A DNA stretch of 64,000 nucleotides from Citrobacter farmeri (GTDB taxonomy: Bacteria; Pseudomonadota; Gammaproteobacteria; Enterobacterales; Enterobacteriaceae): contig NZ_CP077292.1 of NCBI RefSeq assembly GCF_019048065.1, positions 24,903-88,902 on the forward strand, read 5' to 3'. The notes below the pieces were generated by a model. The model was given only the letters and a program-made list of their open reading frames with translations, had not been told where the DNA came from and did not search any database. Numbering within the stretch: position 1 is the stretch's first letter; every line of letters begins with the position of its first letter. This document shows, piece by piece, positions 33,844 to 43,501 of the stretch. The translations under genes and the position numbers were made by a program.

Positions 33844-34085
33844 GAGCGATACCCCGCAGCATGAACCACTTGCAGCATAACCCGGAGTAGTGCCATAACC
33901 ATCTGCGGGTACAACAGCAGACTCACCATCGTCAGGAGAACCCCCGTCAACACGCCAGCGATAAACATCACGCCAGTATGGCTGCCGCGCTTACCCGCGA
34001 CCTGATATCCACGCCGGAACAGACGCGGCTGATACAGGTAATCTTTTTTGTCCCTGTTCCTCTCATTTAACGGCCGCAGTTGCAT
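33840..34085 (-). CDS. Small membrane protein between traI and traX
   Basis: An 81-residue basic protein. Its first 35 residues are rich in Arg/Lys/Tyr (DKKDYLYQPRLFRRGYQVAG). One or two membrane segments follow (GVMFIAGVLTGVLLTMVSLLLYP, MALLRVMLQVV). The ATG overlaps the traI stop and the stop overlaps the next start, so it is an integral part of the operon. I do not recognise a family. Confidence 0.65.
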   Translation of the reverse strand: MQLRPLNERNRDKKDYLYQPRLFRRGYQVAGKRGSHTGVMFIAGVLTGVLLTMVSLLLYPQMVMALLRVMLQVVHAAGYRS

Positions 34086-37000
34086 CAGTCGCCTCCCAGC
34101 GTTTTTTCCAGCTCAATATCTTTTTCCGGTACATTCACCACCCACTCACGCTCCGTACGCAGCATCTGTTCGCGCACCTGCTGGCGGATGCCCCGACCGT
34201 CCGCCACCGCTTCCTGAATAGCCTCATCCAGCTCACGTTCTCCCCGTGCTGCAGCGTCACGCAGGCGTCGTTCTTCATCGGCAGACAACAGGGGTTCTGG
34301 TCTGGTCCTCTCCTCACCCGGCACTGCCGACAGCAGTTCCTGCCGGGCCTGCTCCGCCAGCTCCCGTGCCGCTTTTTCCTGTGCATCTGCCAGTTTCTGC
34401 TGCTCATCTGGAGGCAGCGTAATGGGGTCTTCCGCTTTCGCCGCCGATTCAGCCTCCGCCACACTGCGCACTGTTCGTGCCACCTCGTCAGGCTCCGTGA
34501 TTCGTCCTCCGGTCAGGCGGGCTGCATTGAGCAACCGTTCTTCACCGTGCAGACGTATCACCACCCCGCTCTCCGGGTTCTCCTGTGCCAGGCGCAGCGC
34601 CGTCTGTGCATCATCAGCAATGAGTGTCTGCCCGTTACGGCTGGCCTGCAGGCCGGCGAATTGCGCATCCTCCCCACCACGCAGCCGGGACTCATCACTG
34701 AGCACCACGCGCATCCCGTCATCCTCAATGCGGATTTCGGTCAGGAGTGCCCCGGCTTCTTTTCCGTGACGGGTCCACGCCGGCAGGGCTACATAAGGTG
34801 TCGGGTATTTCCTGCCAGCAGCAATGAAGCGCGCCATTGTTTCGCCCTCCAGGCCGTTTTCCGCCAGAACCCTGCGTCCCAGCGCGGTTTTATCCAGTCG
34901 TGAGGAGGTGGCCAGCAATCGGTTGCCGGTGTCGGATTCGTGGTCACTTTTCTGGTGCAGCAGGTCGTGGGCGGTCTGTCCGGCATTTGAGTGCCGGGCA
35001 TCGGCACTCCAGCCAGCCAGATCGTCGGTATAAACCTGCACATGCTCCTTTGCGCGTGACAGCGTCACATAAGTGGATTCCAGAGACGCCATTCTTTTCC
35101 TGCCACCTTCGGTACCGGTCAGGGCAATGGCAAAGCGCTCACTGGCCCCCTGTACGCCATACACCGTCAGGGCATAGGCGAGGTCAATATGACAGTCCTC
35201 CGTCATGGCCTGCGGGTCGACAATTTTCTCCTGATCTCCCTGGCGGAAGCGGATGGCCCCGTCGTCAGTGAACCCGGCCACCTCCCACAGGCTGTTGGCC
35301 ACATAGCCGCGGTCGGTGTCCGAGCGGGTAAAGCGCACCCTGTCCCCCTGACTGATCGTCAGATCGCGGAGTGTGAAGAGGGAAATATCCTGTGCAGTGT
35401 TCTGCTGAGGAGAGATCAGCACCGACTCCCCGTCAGCATTACGCAGCGTGACCACGGCGTCCTGCGTATCCACCTCCGCCACAGTCCAGTAGCGCTCGTT
35501 CATCATGGCCACGGCGCCGGTATACTCCGCAAAGGTTTCAGCCGCACGCAGGGCGTTGTCAGGCACCCGGAGCGGCTCCAGGACGGTGAACGTGCGTTCT
35601 TCAGCACCTGTATCGCCTTTCTCATGCCGGGCGGCATGAATGGCATTATTGATGGCGTGACGGTCAGCGTTAAGTTCTGCCACAACCAGCGTCTGCTGCT
35701 GCGCCTCCGGGGTGCGCCCCATCCAGTCATCCCGGATGGCTTCAATGATGTCAGTCCGGACCAGTGACAATTGCTCCGGTGTCAGTGTCTGCTCGCCGGC
35801 GGCGGGAGAGTCCTGCTCCTGGTCCTTTTTCGGCGCACGGATTTCCATGACGGAATTCCCGGGCACCCAGGCTCCTTCCTGACGGGGGACCTGTTGCGGG
35901 CTGACGTCATCCACCTGACGCAGTGATGTATCAACCTGACCTGCGATGATGCTTTCAATCGCCGGGCGCAGCGCCGGAGTCTGGCGGACAATCTCCTGCA
36001 TCACCACCGTATCGATGGCACTGCGCTGCTGCACCAGGCGGAACGGCAGACCGGTTGAGATGGCCTGCAGTTGCGCGGTGTCCCCGCTGGAGACCATCCG
36101 TCCGCCGCCTGCGGCAACCAGCTGATAGAGCTCTGCCATATCACGGTTGCCCACCATCGAGCTCTCATCGGTCAGGAACAGGACATTGCGGAAGTCCGGT
36201 GTTTCCCCGGCCTGTATGGCCAGCCGGGTTTCACTCAGAAAACTGGCCAGTGTTCGTGCCTCCACCCCGGCCTCACGCATCTCATGCACGGCCCGGTGCG
36301 TGGGTCCCAGGCCGATGACCTGCGGCCGCACGGATTCGGACAGGGTGTTCAGGGCACCCATCACCGCCCGGAACTGGGTGGTTTTCCCCACCCCGGCATA
36401 GCCCTGAATGGCCATAAAACGGTCGGTGTTCTCCAGTACCGTCCGTGTGGCCTCCCGCTGGCCTGCCGTCAGACCGGCCAGCACTGAGGCAGGCGTCAGC
36501 GCCATCAGGGGCTGTACAGCATCCTTACCCTCAGCAATATGGCGGATGATGGTCTTTTCCATCTCATACGCCACACGCGGAACAAGCACCCTGTTTCCCA
36601 CCCCGGAAACCGAATCCAGCTGAATCAGCTCCCCGCTGTTCACCTGCCGGGCGATTTCAGTCCGGACATCAGTCAGCGGCTGGCCGGATTTTACCGCTTC
36701 TGACAGCAGGGCAATTTCACTGAGGTGTACCTGTCCCTGCTGCGCGCGCGGGATGGCCAGACTGACGGCCTGCTCTGCATCCGACATCAGACGCTCACGG
36801 CTGGCCTGTATGGCGGTATCCAGATTTGCCTCGCCGGTCGACTGACGGACCTGGTCACTGGCCAGTCGCACGGCGGACACACTCTCCACTTTGCGCGCAG
36901 CCTGCTCAGGCGCAAGCGGCGTATAAATCCGGATGTCGCTGCCACTCTGCGCCAGCGCATTCAGGGTCTGTTTATTCAGGCCTCGTGGACCGACTGCGGC

Positions 37001-39382
37001 CAGTACCGTGCGCGACGCGCTGGTACCCGCCCCGGTCCCTTCCACATAGTCATGAGCCAGCTTCACGGCCCGTTCAGTGGGCAGGCGCAACTCCCGGTCG
37101 CCGCTGCGTAGCCGTACCACGCCATTTTCCAGCCCCGCCACGGTGAACTGCTCTTTCGCTTTGATGGCTCCCTTCAGCTCTCGCCCCAGCGCCCTGACGC
37201 GGTCCCCTTCAGAAATATCCAGTGTCCGGCTGCGGTACAGGCTCCAGCTGCCGTCAACCTGCGTGACCTTCAGGGTCAGGCGACTGCCGTCTTCTCCCTG
37301 CAGCACCAGGCTGTTAGTGGCCTCAGCCACCCGGTCAATGGTGTGCCGTGTCATCGTTTTCTTCTCAGCGTCCCACCGCTCCATCACCATCCCGGCCCGG
37401 TAGTTATTGCGCTGATGGCGGGTTTTGCTGTCCAGCCACACTGGCTCCAGAACCTGCAGCGTCACCTGCTCCCTGGCCAGCTCACCCGCATCACGCCGTA
37501 TATCCCTGATAACCTCCGTCAGCTGCTGCTGTTCCCGGGCACCGGTCACCTGGGCCACGACATCCCGCCCTTCAGCAGACAGGCGCACGTACTCCTGCGC
37601 CAGCTGGCCATAACGGCTCCGTTTGTCCGCCTCGCTGACCAGCCGCACCTCCGGCAGCTGCGTGCTGTAAAACCGGTACTGCGGGATACCGGCTTCTTTC
37701 AGCACAGACAGGGCATTGCCCGTCCCCTGCCGGTTCTCCGTATCCATGAATATCAGCTGCGCCCCGGCGCTGAGTGCCTTTTCCTGCAGCAGGACGGTTT
37801 CTTTCAGCGACAGTCGTTCTGCCCGGTCAACGATAACCGTGCCCTGTACCGGCAATACGGTGTCAGCGTTCATCTGTGAGCGCAGCATTACCTGGCCTGC
37901 CAGATGCGGGCTTTCTGACAGAAACTGGCCACTGCGACCGTCTGCTGCAATCACCATCACCTCACGCCCCTGTGAGCGGGCCATCATGGCCACGTCTTCC
38001 GTGCGCTCACGCAGGGTTTGTGCTCCTCCACGACCACTGAGAATGGCTACCGGGCTTTTATCCTGTGTCAGGACAGAGACAGCATCCCCGGCAGGTATAT
38101 CGCGTTCCTGTGCCCGCTCAGGGAAGACCAGCACGGTTTGCTCCTGAATGACCGTGCGCGCCAGCTGATGAACGCTGAGTTCGTTCAGCAGATGAATATC
38201 GGAAGTAAAAATGCCCTTCTCGCGATCCAGGGGGATAAGGCGCTGCCCTTCAATCGCGGCATCGATGCCGGCACGGGCCTGCTCAAACAAGCCTGATGCT
38301 GACGGCAGACGACTGACCGTGCCGGCCAGCATTTCAGACCAGGTGAACTGGACCTTCTTCTCCGACAACGCAGAAATCGTGTCACTGACGGCTTTCTGCA
38401 CGTCTGATTCTGAAATCTGAGCGGAAGACGCACTATCGGGCTGGCCTGTAGCCCGAATATCCTCAATGCCACCACCAACAGGGCCAGGTGGTTCTGCCCG
38501 TGTCTGCGCCTGGCTGATGTAGTTATCGATATCGAATTTTTCATCGGTCAGCCGCCGGCGCCATTCAGCTTTCAGCAGATCCGGGTCGGCCCAAGCTTTT
38601 GCCTGGCGGGTATCGAGTGCGGCAACGTCGCGGGATTTTGCTGACGCATCAGGCCCGGCGGCTTCCCGAATGGCCTGACTGCGCGAGGAAAAGATGTCCA
38701 CCGGCACATCCTTCAGCTCCCACAGTCCATGTTTTCCCGCCGCCACAGTTTCGAATCCCATAGACTCAATGTCTTCACGTAAGGCAGAACGGTACAGGTT
38801 TCCCAGCGCTATCTTGGTGGCGTACAGATTCTCAGAAAAGCCAGTTTTCATCCGGGTATCGCTGGCCAGCGACCGCCATTTTTCATCGGCGAATGTCGCA
38901 TTAAAGACCAGGGCGTGGGTGTGCACCTGCGGGTCCAGGTCCCGGGAGGTGTCATGGTTATACAACGCAGCCACCATACTGCCAGTCAGCACCGTTTCCG
39001 TTTTTCCCTCCTGCGTAATACGGGCGCTGATCAGTTGCTCCACTTCCTGCATCGCCACCGCCACCGCCCGGTTATGCGCCTCAATAAAACGACGGTCTTC
39101 CCCGACCAGCGCCATGACGGACACACTTTTGGGGGCGGAGAACGTCAGGTCATAGCCGCTGCGGTGTTTGTTGACACCATCAACCATCCGGGACAGGTCA
39201 CTGCCATCAGGCAGTCTGCCCTGGCGGACCGCATCCATATCGGCGCTGGCCACTTCCCCCTTCAGGCCCAGCTTCTCCGCGCCTTCCCCCATCCAGCGGG
39301 AATCCAGTGAACCGCTGGCATAGTAGTTGTCTTCGTGGCTGTAATAGCCCCCATCACCCTTGATGGAAGAAATGGAAAGCAT
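34085..39382 (-). CDS. traI: TraI relaxase-helicase
   Basis: The 1765-residue protein is close to F TraI in length (1756). The relaxase domain has Tyr 13, 14, 20 and 21 and the HUH set His143, His154, His156 (YNHDTSRD, PQVHTH). A RecD-like inactive domain follows. The active helicase has Walker A QGYAGVGKTTQF near residue 994 and DESSMVGN. The C-terminal part (AEDPITLPPDEQQ onward) is charged and ends KTLGGD as in F. It nicks oriT, stays bound to the 5' end and unwinds the transferred strand. The start overlaps traD by one base. The relaxase residues look intact. Confidence 0.97.
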   Translation of the reverse strand: MLSISSIKGDGGYYSHEDNYYASGSLDSRWMGEGAEKLGLKGEVASADMDAVRQGRLPDGSDLSRMVDGVNKHRSGYDLTFSAPKSVSVMALVGEDRRFIEAHNRAVAVAMQEVEQLISARITQEGKTETVLTGSMVAALYNHDTSRDLDPQVHTHALVFNATFADEKWRSLASDTRMKTGFSENLYATKIALGNLYRSALREDIESMGFETVAAGKHGLWELKDVPVDIFSSRSQAIREAAGPDASAKSRDVAALDTRQAKAWADPDLLKAEWRRRLTDEKFDIDNYISQAQTRAEPPGPVGGGIEDIRATGQPDSASSAQISESDVQKAVSDTISALSEKKVQFTWSEMLAGTVSRLPSASGLFEQARAGIDAAIEGQRLIPLDREKGIFTSDIHLLNELSVHQLARTVIQEQTVLVFPERAQERDIPAGDAVSVLTQDKSPVAILSGRGGAQTLRERTEDVAMMARSQGREVMVIAADGRSGQFLSESPHLAGQVMLRSQMNADTVLPVQGTVIVDRAERLSLKETVLLQEKALSAGAQLIFMDTENRQGTGNALSVLKEAGIPQYRFYSTQLPEVRLVSEADKRSRYGQLAQEYVRLSAEGRDVVAQVTGAREQQQLTEVIRDIRRDAGELAREQVTLQVLEPVWLDSKTRHQRNNYRAGMVMERWDAEKKTMTRHTIDRVAEATNSLVLQGEDGSRLTLKVTQVDGSWSLYRSRTLDISEGDRVRALGRELKGAIKAKEQFTVAGLENGVVRLRSGDRELRLPTERAVKLAHDYVEGTGAGTSASRTVLAAVGPRGLNKQTLNALAQSGSDIRIYTPLAPEQAARKVESVSAVRLASDQVRQSTGEANLDTAIQASRERLMSDAEQAVSLAIPRAQQGQVHLSEIALLSEAVKSGQPLTDVRTEIARQVNSGELIQLDSVSGVGNRVLVPRVAYEMEKTIIRHIAEGKDAVQPLMALTPASVLAGLTAGQREATRTVLENTDRFMAIQGYAGVGKTTQFRAVMGALNTLSESVRPQVIGLGPTHRAVHEMREAGVEARTLASFLSETRLAIQAGETPDFRNVLFLTDESSMVGNRDMAELYQLVAAGGGRMVSSGDTAQLQAISTGLPFRLVQQRSAIDTVVMQEIVRQTPALRPAIESIIAGQVDTSLRQVDDVSPQQVPRQEGAWVPGNSVMEIRAPKKDQEQDSPAAGEQTLTPEQLSLVRTDIIEAIRDDWMGRTPEAQQQTLVVAELNADRHAINNAIHAARHEKGDTGAEERTFTVLEPLRVPDNALRAAETFAEYTGAVAMMNERYWTVAEVDTQDAVVTLRNADGESVLISPQQNTAQDISLFTLRDLTISQGDRVRFTRSDTDRGYVANSLWEVAGFTDDGAIRFRQGDQEKIVDPQAMTEDCHIDLAYALTVYGVQGASERFAIALTGTEGGRKRMASLESTYVTLSRAKEHVQVYTDDLAGWSADARHSNAGQTAHDLLHQKSDHESDTGNRLLATSSRLDKTALGRRVLAENGLEGETMARFIAAGRKYPTPYVALPAWTRHGKEAGALLTEIRIEDDGMRVVLSDESRLRGGEDAQFAGLQASRNGQTLIADDAQTALRLAQENPESGVVIRLHGEERLLNAARLTGGRITEPDEVARTVRSVAEAESAAKAEDPITLPPDEQQKLADAQEKAARELAEQARQELLSAVPGEERTRPEPLLSADEERRLRDAAARGERELDEAIQEAVADGRGIRQQVREQMLRTEREWVVNVPEKDIELEKTLGGD

Positions 39383-41628
39383 CAGTATTCCCTCCCGTCA
39401 TCCATCTCATGCGTTTTGTCTGTCGCATGGTTGATATTGACCTCTTCCCTGCGGGTCATATCGCGGGTCTGATGCTGGCTCTGCTCCCAGGCTTCATACG
39501 CGGCAAAATCCACCACCTCACCTTCGCTGTTTAGTCCCGGGGGCATATCCTGTGGTAAATCCTGTTCGATATCCCGCTCAGTCCCTCCGCTGGAGGCTGA
39601 GCGACCTTCCGCTGCAATAGCAGTGGACGCCGTGTTTTCGGTATCAGCATCGCCGGAGGCACCTTTTGTCTGCAATGGCCACGTCGCAGGAGACGTACTC
39701 GCTTCTGCGAGAACAGCAGCCACCAGGTCGGCAGAGGGAGGTGGCGTATTCGAAAGATTACCTTGAGGAATAAACGCACCGCCCGGAACAGCATGAATTA
39801 ACGATTCTCCCTCGAACAGACCGGCGAATCTGTGGCGTTCTTCTTCGCCGCGGCGGACAATTTCATCCTCAAGCGTCTGGTCAAGACTTGTCTGCACGTC
39901 ACGCAACAGCAGGGCATCAGCCACTTTGGGCATGGCCTCATAGCGCATGGAGAGTTTCACCACCGGATAATCACCAGGAAGCGTGACATAACACTGCAGG
40001 TCATTAAGAGACTGGATGTCTGAATAGGTCACCACAGTGACGCGTTCTTCCTCCTTACCGAAGGAAATCCCGTCACGGACCTGCTCATGACCGAAGCTGG
40101 TCTGTTCACTGAATTTTTTACGACGGGTTTCCCCGAGGTCTTTCTCCACAAACTGCGCAATTTCCGCACTCGGGGAACGGAAGAAGAATTTGGTGTTTAG
40201 CAGGTCAAATAGCCCCGCAGCGGCTTTAGGACCATAAATTTCTTCCATCTGGGCGATGTTCTGAAAACCCAGCACAAAACAGCCGCCAAATTTACGAGCT
40301 TCTGAAATAATCCTCGGTAAAGAGGACAATTTATGCAGCGACGCCAGTTCGTCATAGAAGAACCAGACACGCCGCTGCCGGTTCGGCCCCATAGCGAGAA
40401 GACTGGTGGCGGCAATGCTGAGCCACAGTGAAATCAGCGGCTTGAGGGACTCATGGTTCTGTTCATCGGAGGTAATAAACAGCCAGCCATTCTTCGATTT
40501 ATCGGTCTGGCCTTTCATCCATTCCCGGATGGTAAACTTCTCCCGCCCCGGGCGGTCAATGCCCTGCAGGTAGCGCAGAGCTTTAACGTAGTTTGTCAGC
40601 ACGCTCCGGATAGAGATGGCTGTCTTCTCAATTTTTCCGTCAACCAGAGTGGAGGCTGGCGTACCGGCCAGGAAAGCCCGCAACTGGTCCAGCTTGATGG
40701 CCAGAAGTGTACGCAGGAATTTGTTATAGCTGCGATCTTCGTCCTTACGCATGCGTTCAGCACCTTCCGCGAAGATAGTGCGCGCACTGCCCTGCCAGAA
40801 AGGATCTTCACCGCTACTGGCCGGGATCAGGGTCGTACTGGCATTCTCCAGTTCGGCGATAGAGCGGCATTCCTCCCACAAATCCCAGTTCGGGCAACGT
40901 GAATCCAGCGCATTAAGTACTTTATCCCGGGATTCGTCGTAGAAGTCCTCAACGAACGTACAGCCTTTGTCATAGATAATGACCAGATCGCCCCTGTCAC
41001 GCAGCTGTTTTAAAATCTTGCGCATCAGGGTGGATTTACCGGTTGATACCGTGCCATGCATAGCCATATTCTGAATTTCAGAATCCAGCTTCAGCGGCAG
41101 GTCATCAATACGAATATCAGATGCCTCCCCGCGTTTTTTCATCATCCGGGCAACTTCTTTTGGCGATTCACAGAGTACCCGGCCCCCGATAATTTCATCC
41201 TCACTCTGTTTACGGCCAGCACGCCCGAGATACCAGTACACGGCCAGTGTGGCCAGAAAGGCGATCAGCAGCGCGGCACATCCTGCAATAACCAGTTCCT
41301 GTTTTAGCAGTTGGCCGCAGTACATGGTGTAACTGTCACTCAACACCTGCCTGGCGCTGTACTGCAGGTTATGTTCGTAATAACGGATGGTATAGACGGG
41401 CTGACTGACCATTTTTTCAGTAAAGGGCGACATTACCCGAACAAACCAGTAAATAATGCCGTTGGTCAGATTCTGAATACTCATGCGTATCAGCAGGACG
41501 GCAATACCGAATAACACCGTTCCCATAATGACGTAATAAGAAATCAGATTATTTATCTGCAGGAACATTTTCAGGCGCATGAAAGCGACCTGACCGCCCT
41601 GCGTTAAGTCGCGAGGATTCAGGCTCAT
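39382..41628 (-). CDS. traD: TraD coupling protein
   Basis: The product has 748 residues from ATG 41628 (MSLNPRDLTQGGQVAFMRLK, as in F); the longer in-frame extension to 41694 looks non-native. It has two membrane segments in the first 165 residues, Walker A in MHGTVSTGKST near residue 196, and Walker B WFFYDELASLHKL. The C-terminal tail is acidic and disordered, as needed for TraM contact. It is the hexameric ATPase that links the relaxosome to the channel. The toxin-antitoxin pair between traD and traT lies on the opposite strand, so transcription must pass it. Confidence 0.96.
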   Translation of the reverse strand: MSLNPRDLTQGGQVAFMRLKMFLQINNLISYYVIMGTVLFGIAVLLIRMSIQNLTNGIIYWFVRVMSPFTEKMVSQPVYTIRYYEHNLQYSARQVLSDSYTMYCGQLLKQELVIAGCAALLIAFLATLAVYWYLGRAGRKQSEDEIIGGRVLCESPKEVARMMKKRGEASDIRIDDLPLKLDSEIQNMAMHGTVSTGKSTLMRKILKQLRDRGDLVIIYDKGCTFVEDFYDESRDKVLNALDSRCPNWDLWEECRSIAELENASTTLIPASSGEDPFWQGSARTIFAEGAERMRKDEDRSYNKFLRTLLAIKLDQLRAFLAGTPASTLVDGKIEKTAISIRSVLTNYVKALRYLQGIDRPGREKFTIREWMKGQTDKSKNGWLFITSDEQNHESLKPLISLWLSIAATSLLAMGPNRQRRVWFFYDELASLHKLSSLPRIISEARKFGGCFVLGFQNIAQMEEIYGPKAAAGLFDLLNTKFFFRSPSAEIAQFVEKDLGETRRKKFSEQTSFGHEQVRDGISFGKEEERVTVVTYSDIQSLNDLQCYVTLPGDYPVVKLSMRYEAMPKVADALLLRDVQTSLDQTLEDEIVRRGEEERHRFAGLFEGESLIHAVPGGAFIPQGNLSNTPPPSADLVAAVLAEASTSPATWPLQTKGASGDADTENTASTAIAAEGRSASSGGTERDIEQDLPQDMPPGLNSEGEVVDFAAYEAWEQSQHQTRDMTRREEVNINHATDKTHEMDDGREY

Positions 41629-41729
41629 TATATTTTTCCGTAGATTATGAAGCATAACTTTTAAAAACGACTCTCCCTTAACAAGGAAAATCACCTTTAA
41701 AACAAGAGGTAATAAAATGGCATTAGTTT

Positions 41730-41780
41730 GTGTAGCGTTTTAATACACATTCGATATAATTGTGTATACAAAAGCTACAC
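41730..41780 (+). promoter_or_regulatory. Operator/promoter of the traD-traT antitoxin gene
   Basis: GTGTAGC at 41730 and GCTACAC at 41774 form an outer inverted repeat. ATACACAT and ATTGTGTAT form an inner one around 41743-41767. TATAAT at 41755-41760 is a good -10 box inside. This nested palindrome 10 bases before the antitoxin ATG is a likely autoregulatory operator. Confidence 0.6.
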
Positions 41781-41790
41781 AGAGGTGTTT

Positions 41791-42069
41791 ATGAAATCAG
41801 AAGCCAGAGAGGCCCCTATCAACATCCGGGCGAAAACATCCCAGCGTGACCTGATTGATATGGCGGCAAGCCTTGTATCAAAATCACGTACCGACTTCGT
41901 ACTCGAAGCCGCCTGCCGTGAGGCTCAGGACATCCTGCTGGACCAGCGCCTGTTCATACTGGACGATCAACAATATGACGCGTTCCTGGCTGAACTTGAT
42001 GCCCCCATAACCCCAGATCGGCAGGCCCGAATCAATGATTTGATGGGTCGCAAATCGCCATGGGAATGA
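41791..42069 (+). CDS. DUF1778 antitoxin (TacA-like) inside tra region
   Basis: The 92-residue product from ATG 41791 has the DUF1778 start APINIRAKTSQRDLIDMAASLVSKSRTDFVLEAAC and a C-terminal binding region (FILDDQQYDAFLAELDAP). It is divergent from the one at 2453-2722. The toxin start lies within its last codons (overlap 10 bases). An in-frame start at 41728 would include the operator and is unlikely. It lies antisense to the tra operon. Confidence 0.88.
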   Translation: MKSEAREAPINIRAKTSQRDLIDMAASLVSKSRTDFVLEAACREAQDILLDQRLFILDDQQYDAFLAELDAPITPDRQARINDLMGRKSPWE

Positions 42070-42542
42070 GAGCACCTGAACCTTTAACGCCCGGACACAA
42101 CATTGCTGAATTTTGTTGTTCAGACCCGGGTCTTAATGAATGGCTGAAAAAGAAAGCATTAAAAAATCACAGCACCGGCATTTCCCGTGTCTATGTTATT
42201 TGTGCTGAAAATACGAATCAGGTGATCGGGTATTATTGTCTTTCTTCCGGCAGCGTTCAGAGAAATACCGCACCGGGCCCATACCGACGTAATGCCCCGG
42301 ACTCACTTCCTGTTATTGTACTGGGCAGACTTGCTGTTGATCTGGCATATGCAGGAAAAGGGCTGGGTGTTGCATTACTCAAGGATGCGATATACCGGAC
42401 ACAAAACATCGCTGTTCAGGTCGGTGTAAGAGCGTTAATTGTCCATGCGCTGAATGATGAGGTGAAAAGCTTTTATACGAAATTTGCTTTTGAACCATCC
42501 TCAGTAAATCCATTAACGTTATTCTTTCCTGTTAAACTCTGA
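42060..42542 (+). CDS. GNAT acetyltransferase toxin (TacT-like) inside tra region
   Basis: The 160-residue protein has GNAT hallmarks: VIGYYCLSSGSV, VLGRLAVDLAYAGKGLGVALL (acetyl-CoA loop AGKGLG) and ALNDEVKSFYTKFAFEPS. This is the size and pattern of TacT-type tRNA-acetylating toxins. It overlaps the antitoxin gene. Transcription runs opposite to tra. A hairpin with a T run follows at 42549-42575. It is intact. A maintenance role tied to the transfer region is likely. Confidence 0.88.
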   Translation: MGMRAPEPLTPGHNIAEFCCSDPGLNEWLKKKALKNHSTGISRVYVICAENTNQVIGYYCLSSGSVQRNTAPGPYRRNAPDSLPVIVLGRLAVDLAYAGKGLGVALLKDAIYRTQNIAVQVGVRALIVHALNDEVKSFYTKFAFEPSSVNPLTLFFPVKL

Positions 42543-42548
42543 TTAAAT

Positions 42549-42575
42549 AAAGGTGGCCAAAGGCCATCCTATTTT
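42549..42575 (+). terminator. Terminator after toxin gene
   Basis: AGGTGGCC, AAA, GGCCATCCT form a stem with one bulge followed by ATTTTTATT. It stands between the convergent toxin gene and traT. Confidence 0.65.
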
Positions 42576-42577
42576 TA

Positions 42578-43315
42578 TTACAGAATATTGGTAACCGATT
42601 TCGCCAGCTGATCTTCGAGGACGGGTTTTGCCTCTTCGAATTTCAGGTTAACCTTATTGGCAGACGACACAATGCGGGTCTGGTATTTATGCTGATTACC
42701 GTTCTGTGTGCTGGTCTGCACCTTATAACCGGAGGTACCCTGGTTCAGGGCGGCGACATTATCCGTCTGTACACTGGCGTTTGTTTTTTCAGAAATCTGA
42801 ATATCCGTCACCATCGTATAGTTGATATCTTCCACCATCGCGTCAGCGGCCATTCCCACCAGACCAACCGCCAGGCCAACACCTAATGTTGCGCCGGCAG
42901 AACTGGAGTTATAACCGGTAATCCCCGCACCTAATGCGGCACCCGCTATCGCCCCTTCGTAGCCCTGGTTCAGGACCCCCTGGGCGGTACGCAGGTCCAT
43001 TTTATCCGCTTTAAGGACATTCGCCTGAATCCAGTAATGTGCGTTTTCCGGTGATGAGGTGACGGTGTAGCCTTTCTCCTGAACAGCTTTAGCGACTTTG
43101 GCTTGCAGGCCAGACATGTCTTTATCAGAGGTATTCTTGATCTGCAGGAACACTGTTTTCTGTGAAGAAGGCTCAAGCCAGATTGTTTCACTCATCAGAG
43201 TCTTCACTTCGAGATTACGTTTCTTTATCGCTGTGCTCATCGCTCCACAACCAGACAAGATCAGGGTGGAGGATAATACGGCAGTCATTGCCATCAACTT
43301 AATGTTTTGTTTCAT
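42578..43315 (-). CDS. traT: TraT surface-exclusion lipoprotein
   Basis: This 245-residue protein is very close to F TraT (244). It has the lipobox LSGC near residue 23, then [25 protein letters not shown], a hydrophobic centre [17 protein letters not shown] and the [16 protein letters not shown] segment, and ends [21 protein letters not shown]. It is an abundant outer-membrane protein that blocks mating with cells already holding the plasmid and also gives serum resistance. Confidence 0.97.
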   Translation of the reverse strand: MKQNIKLMAMTAVLSSTLILSGCGAMSTAIKKRNLEVKTLMSETIWLEPSSQKTVFLQIKNTSDKDMSGLQAKVAKAVQEKGYTVTSSPENAHYWIQANVLKADKMDLRTAQGVLNQGYEGAIAGAALGAGITGYNSSSAGATLGVGLAVGLVGMAADAMVEDINYTMVTDIQISEKTNASVQTDNVAALNQGTSGYKVQTSTQNGNQHKYQTRIVSSANKVNLKFEEAKPVLEDQLAKSVTNIL

Positions 43316-43377
43316 ATTTTTCTCATTTCCATATAAGTTGCATGATATCTATCATGCCCAGAAGAACCACTATCATC

Positions 43378-43398
43378 ACCACACTCTCAGAGTGTGGT
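43378..43398. promoter_or_regulatory. Perfect palindrome in traS-traT leader
   Basis: ACCACACTCT and AGAGTGTGGT are perfect inverted repeats around one central base. It lies 60 bases upstream of the traT start. There is no T run, so an operator, a protein site or an mRNA 5' stabiliser for the abundant traT message is more likely than a terminator. Confidence 0.5.
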
Positions 43399-43501
43399 AT
43401 GAATAATGTACAGGCAGAAGCATAATCATATAAATCATAAGGTTATGCTGAGTTTTAAACGCAGGGTCATTTACTCATTAGCAAAGCCCTGAAGATATGG
43501 C

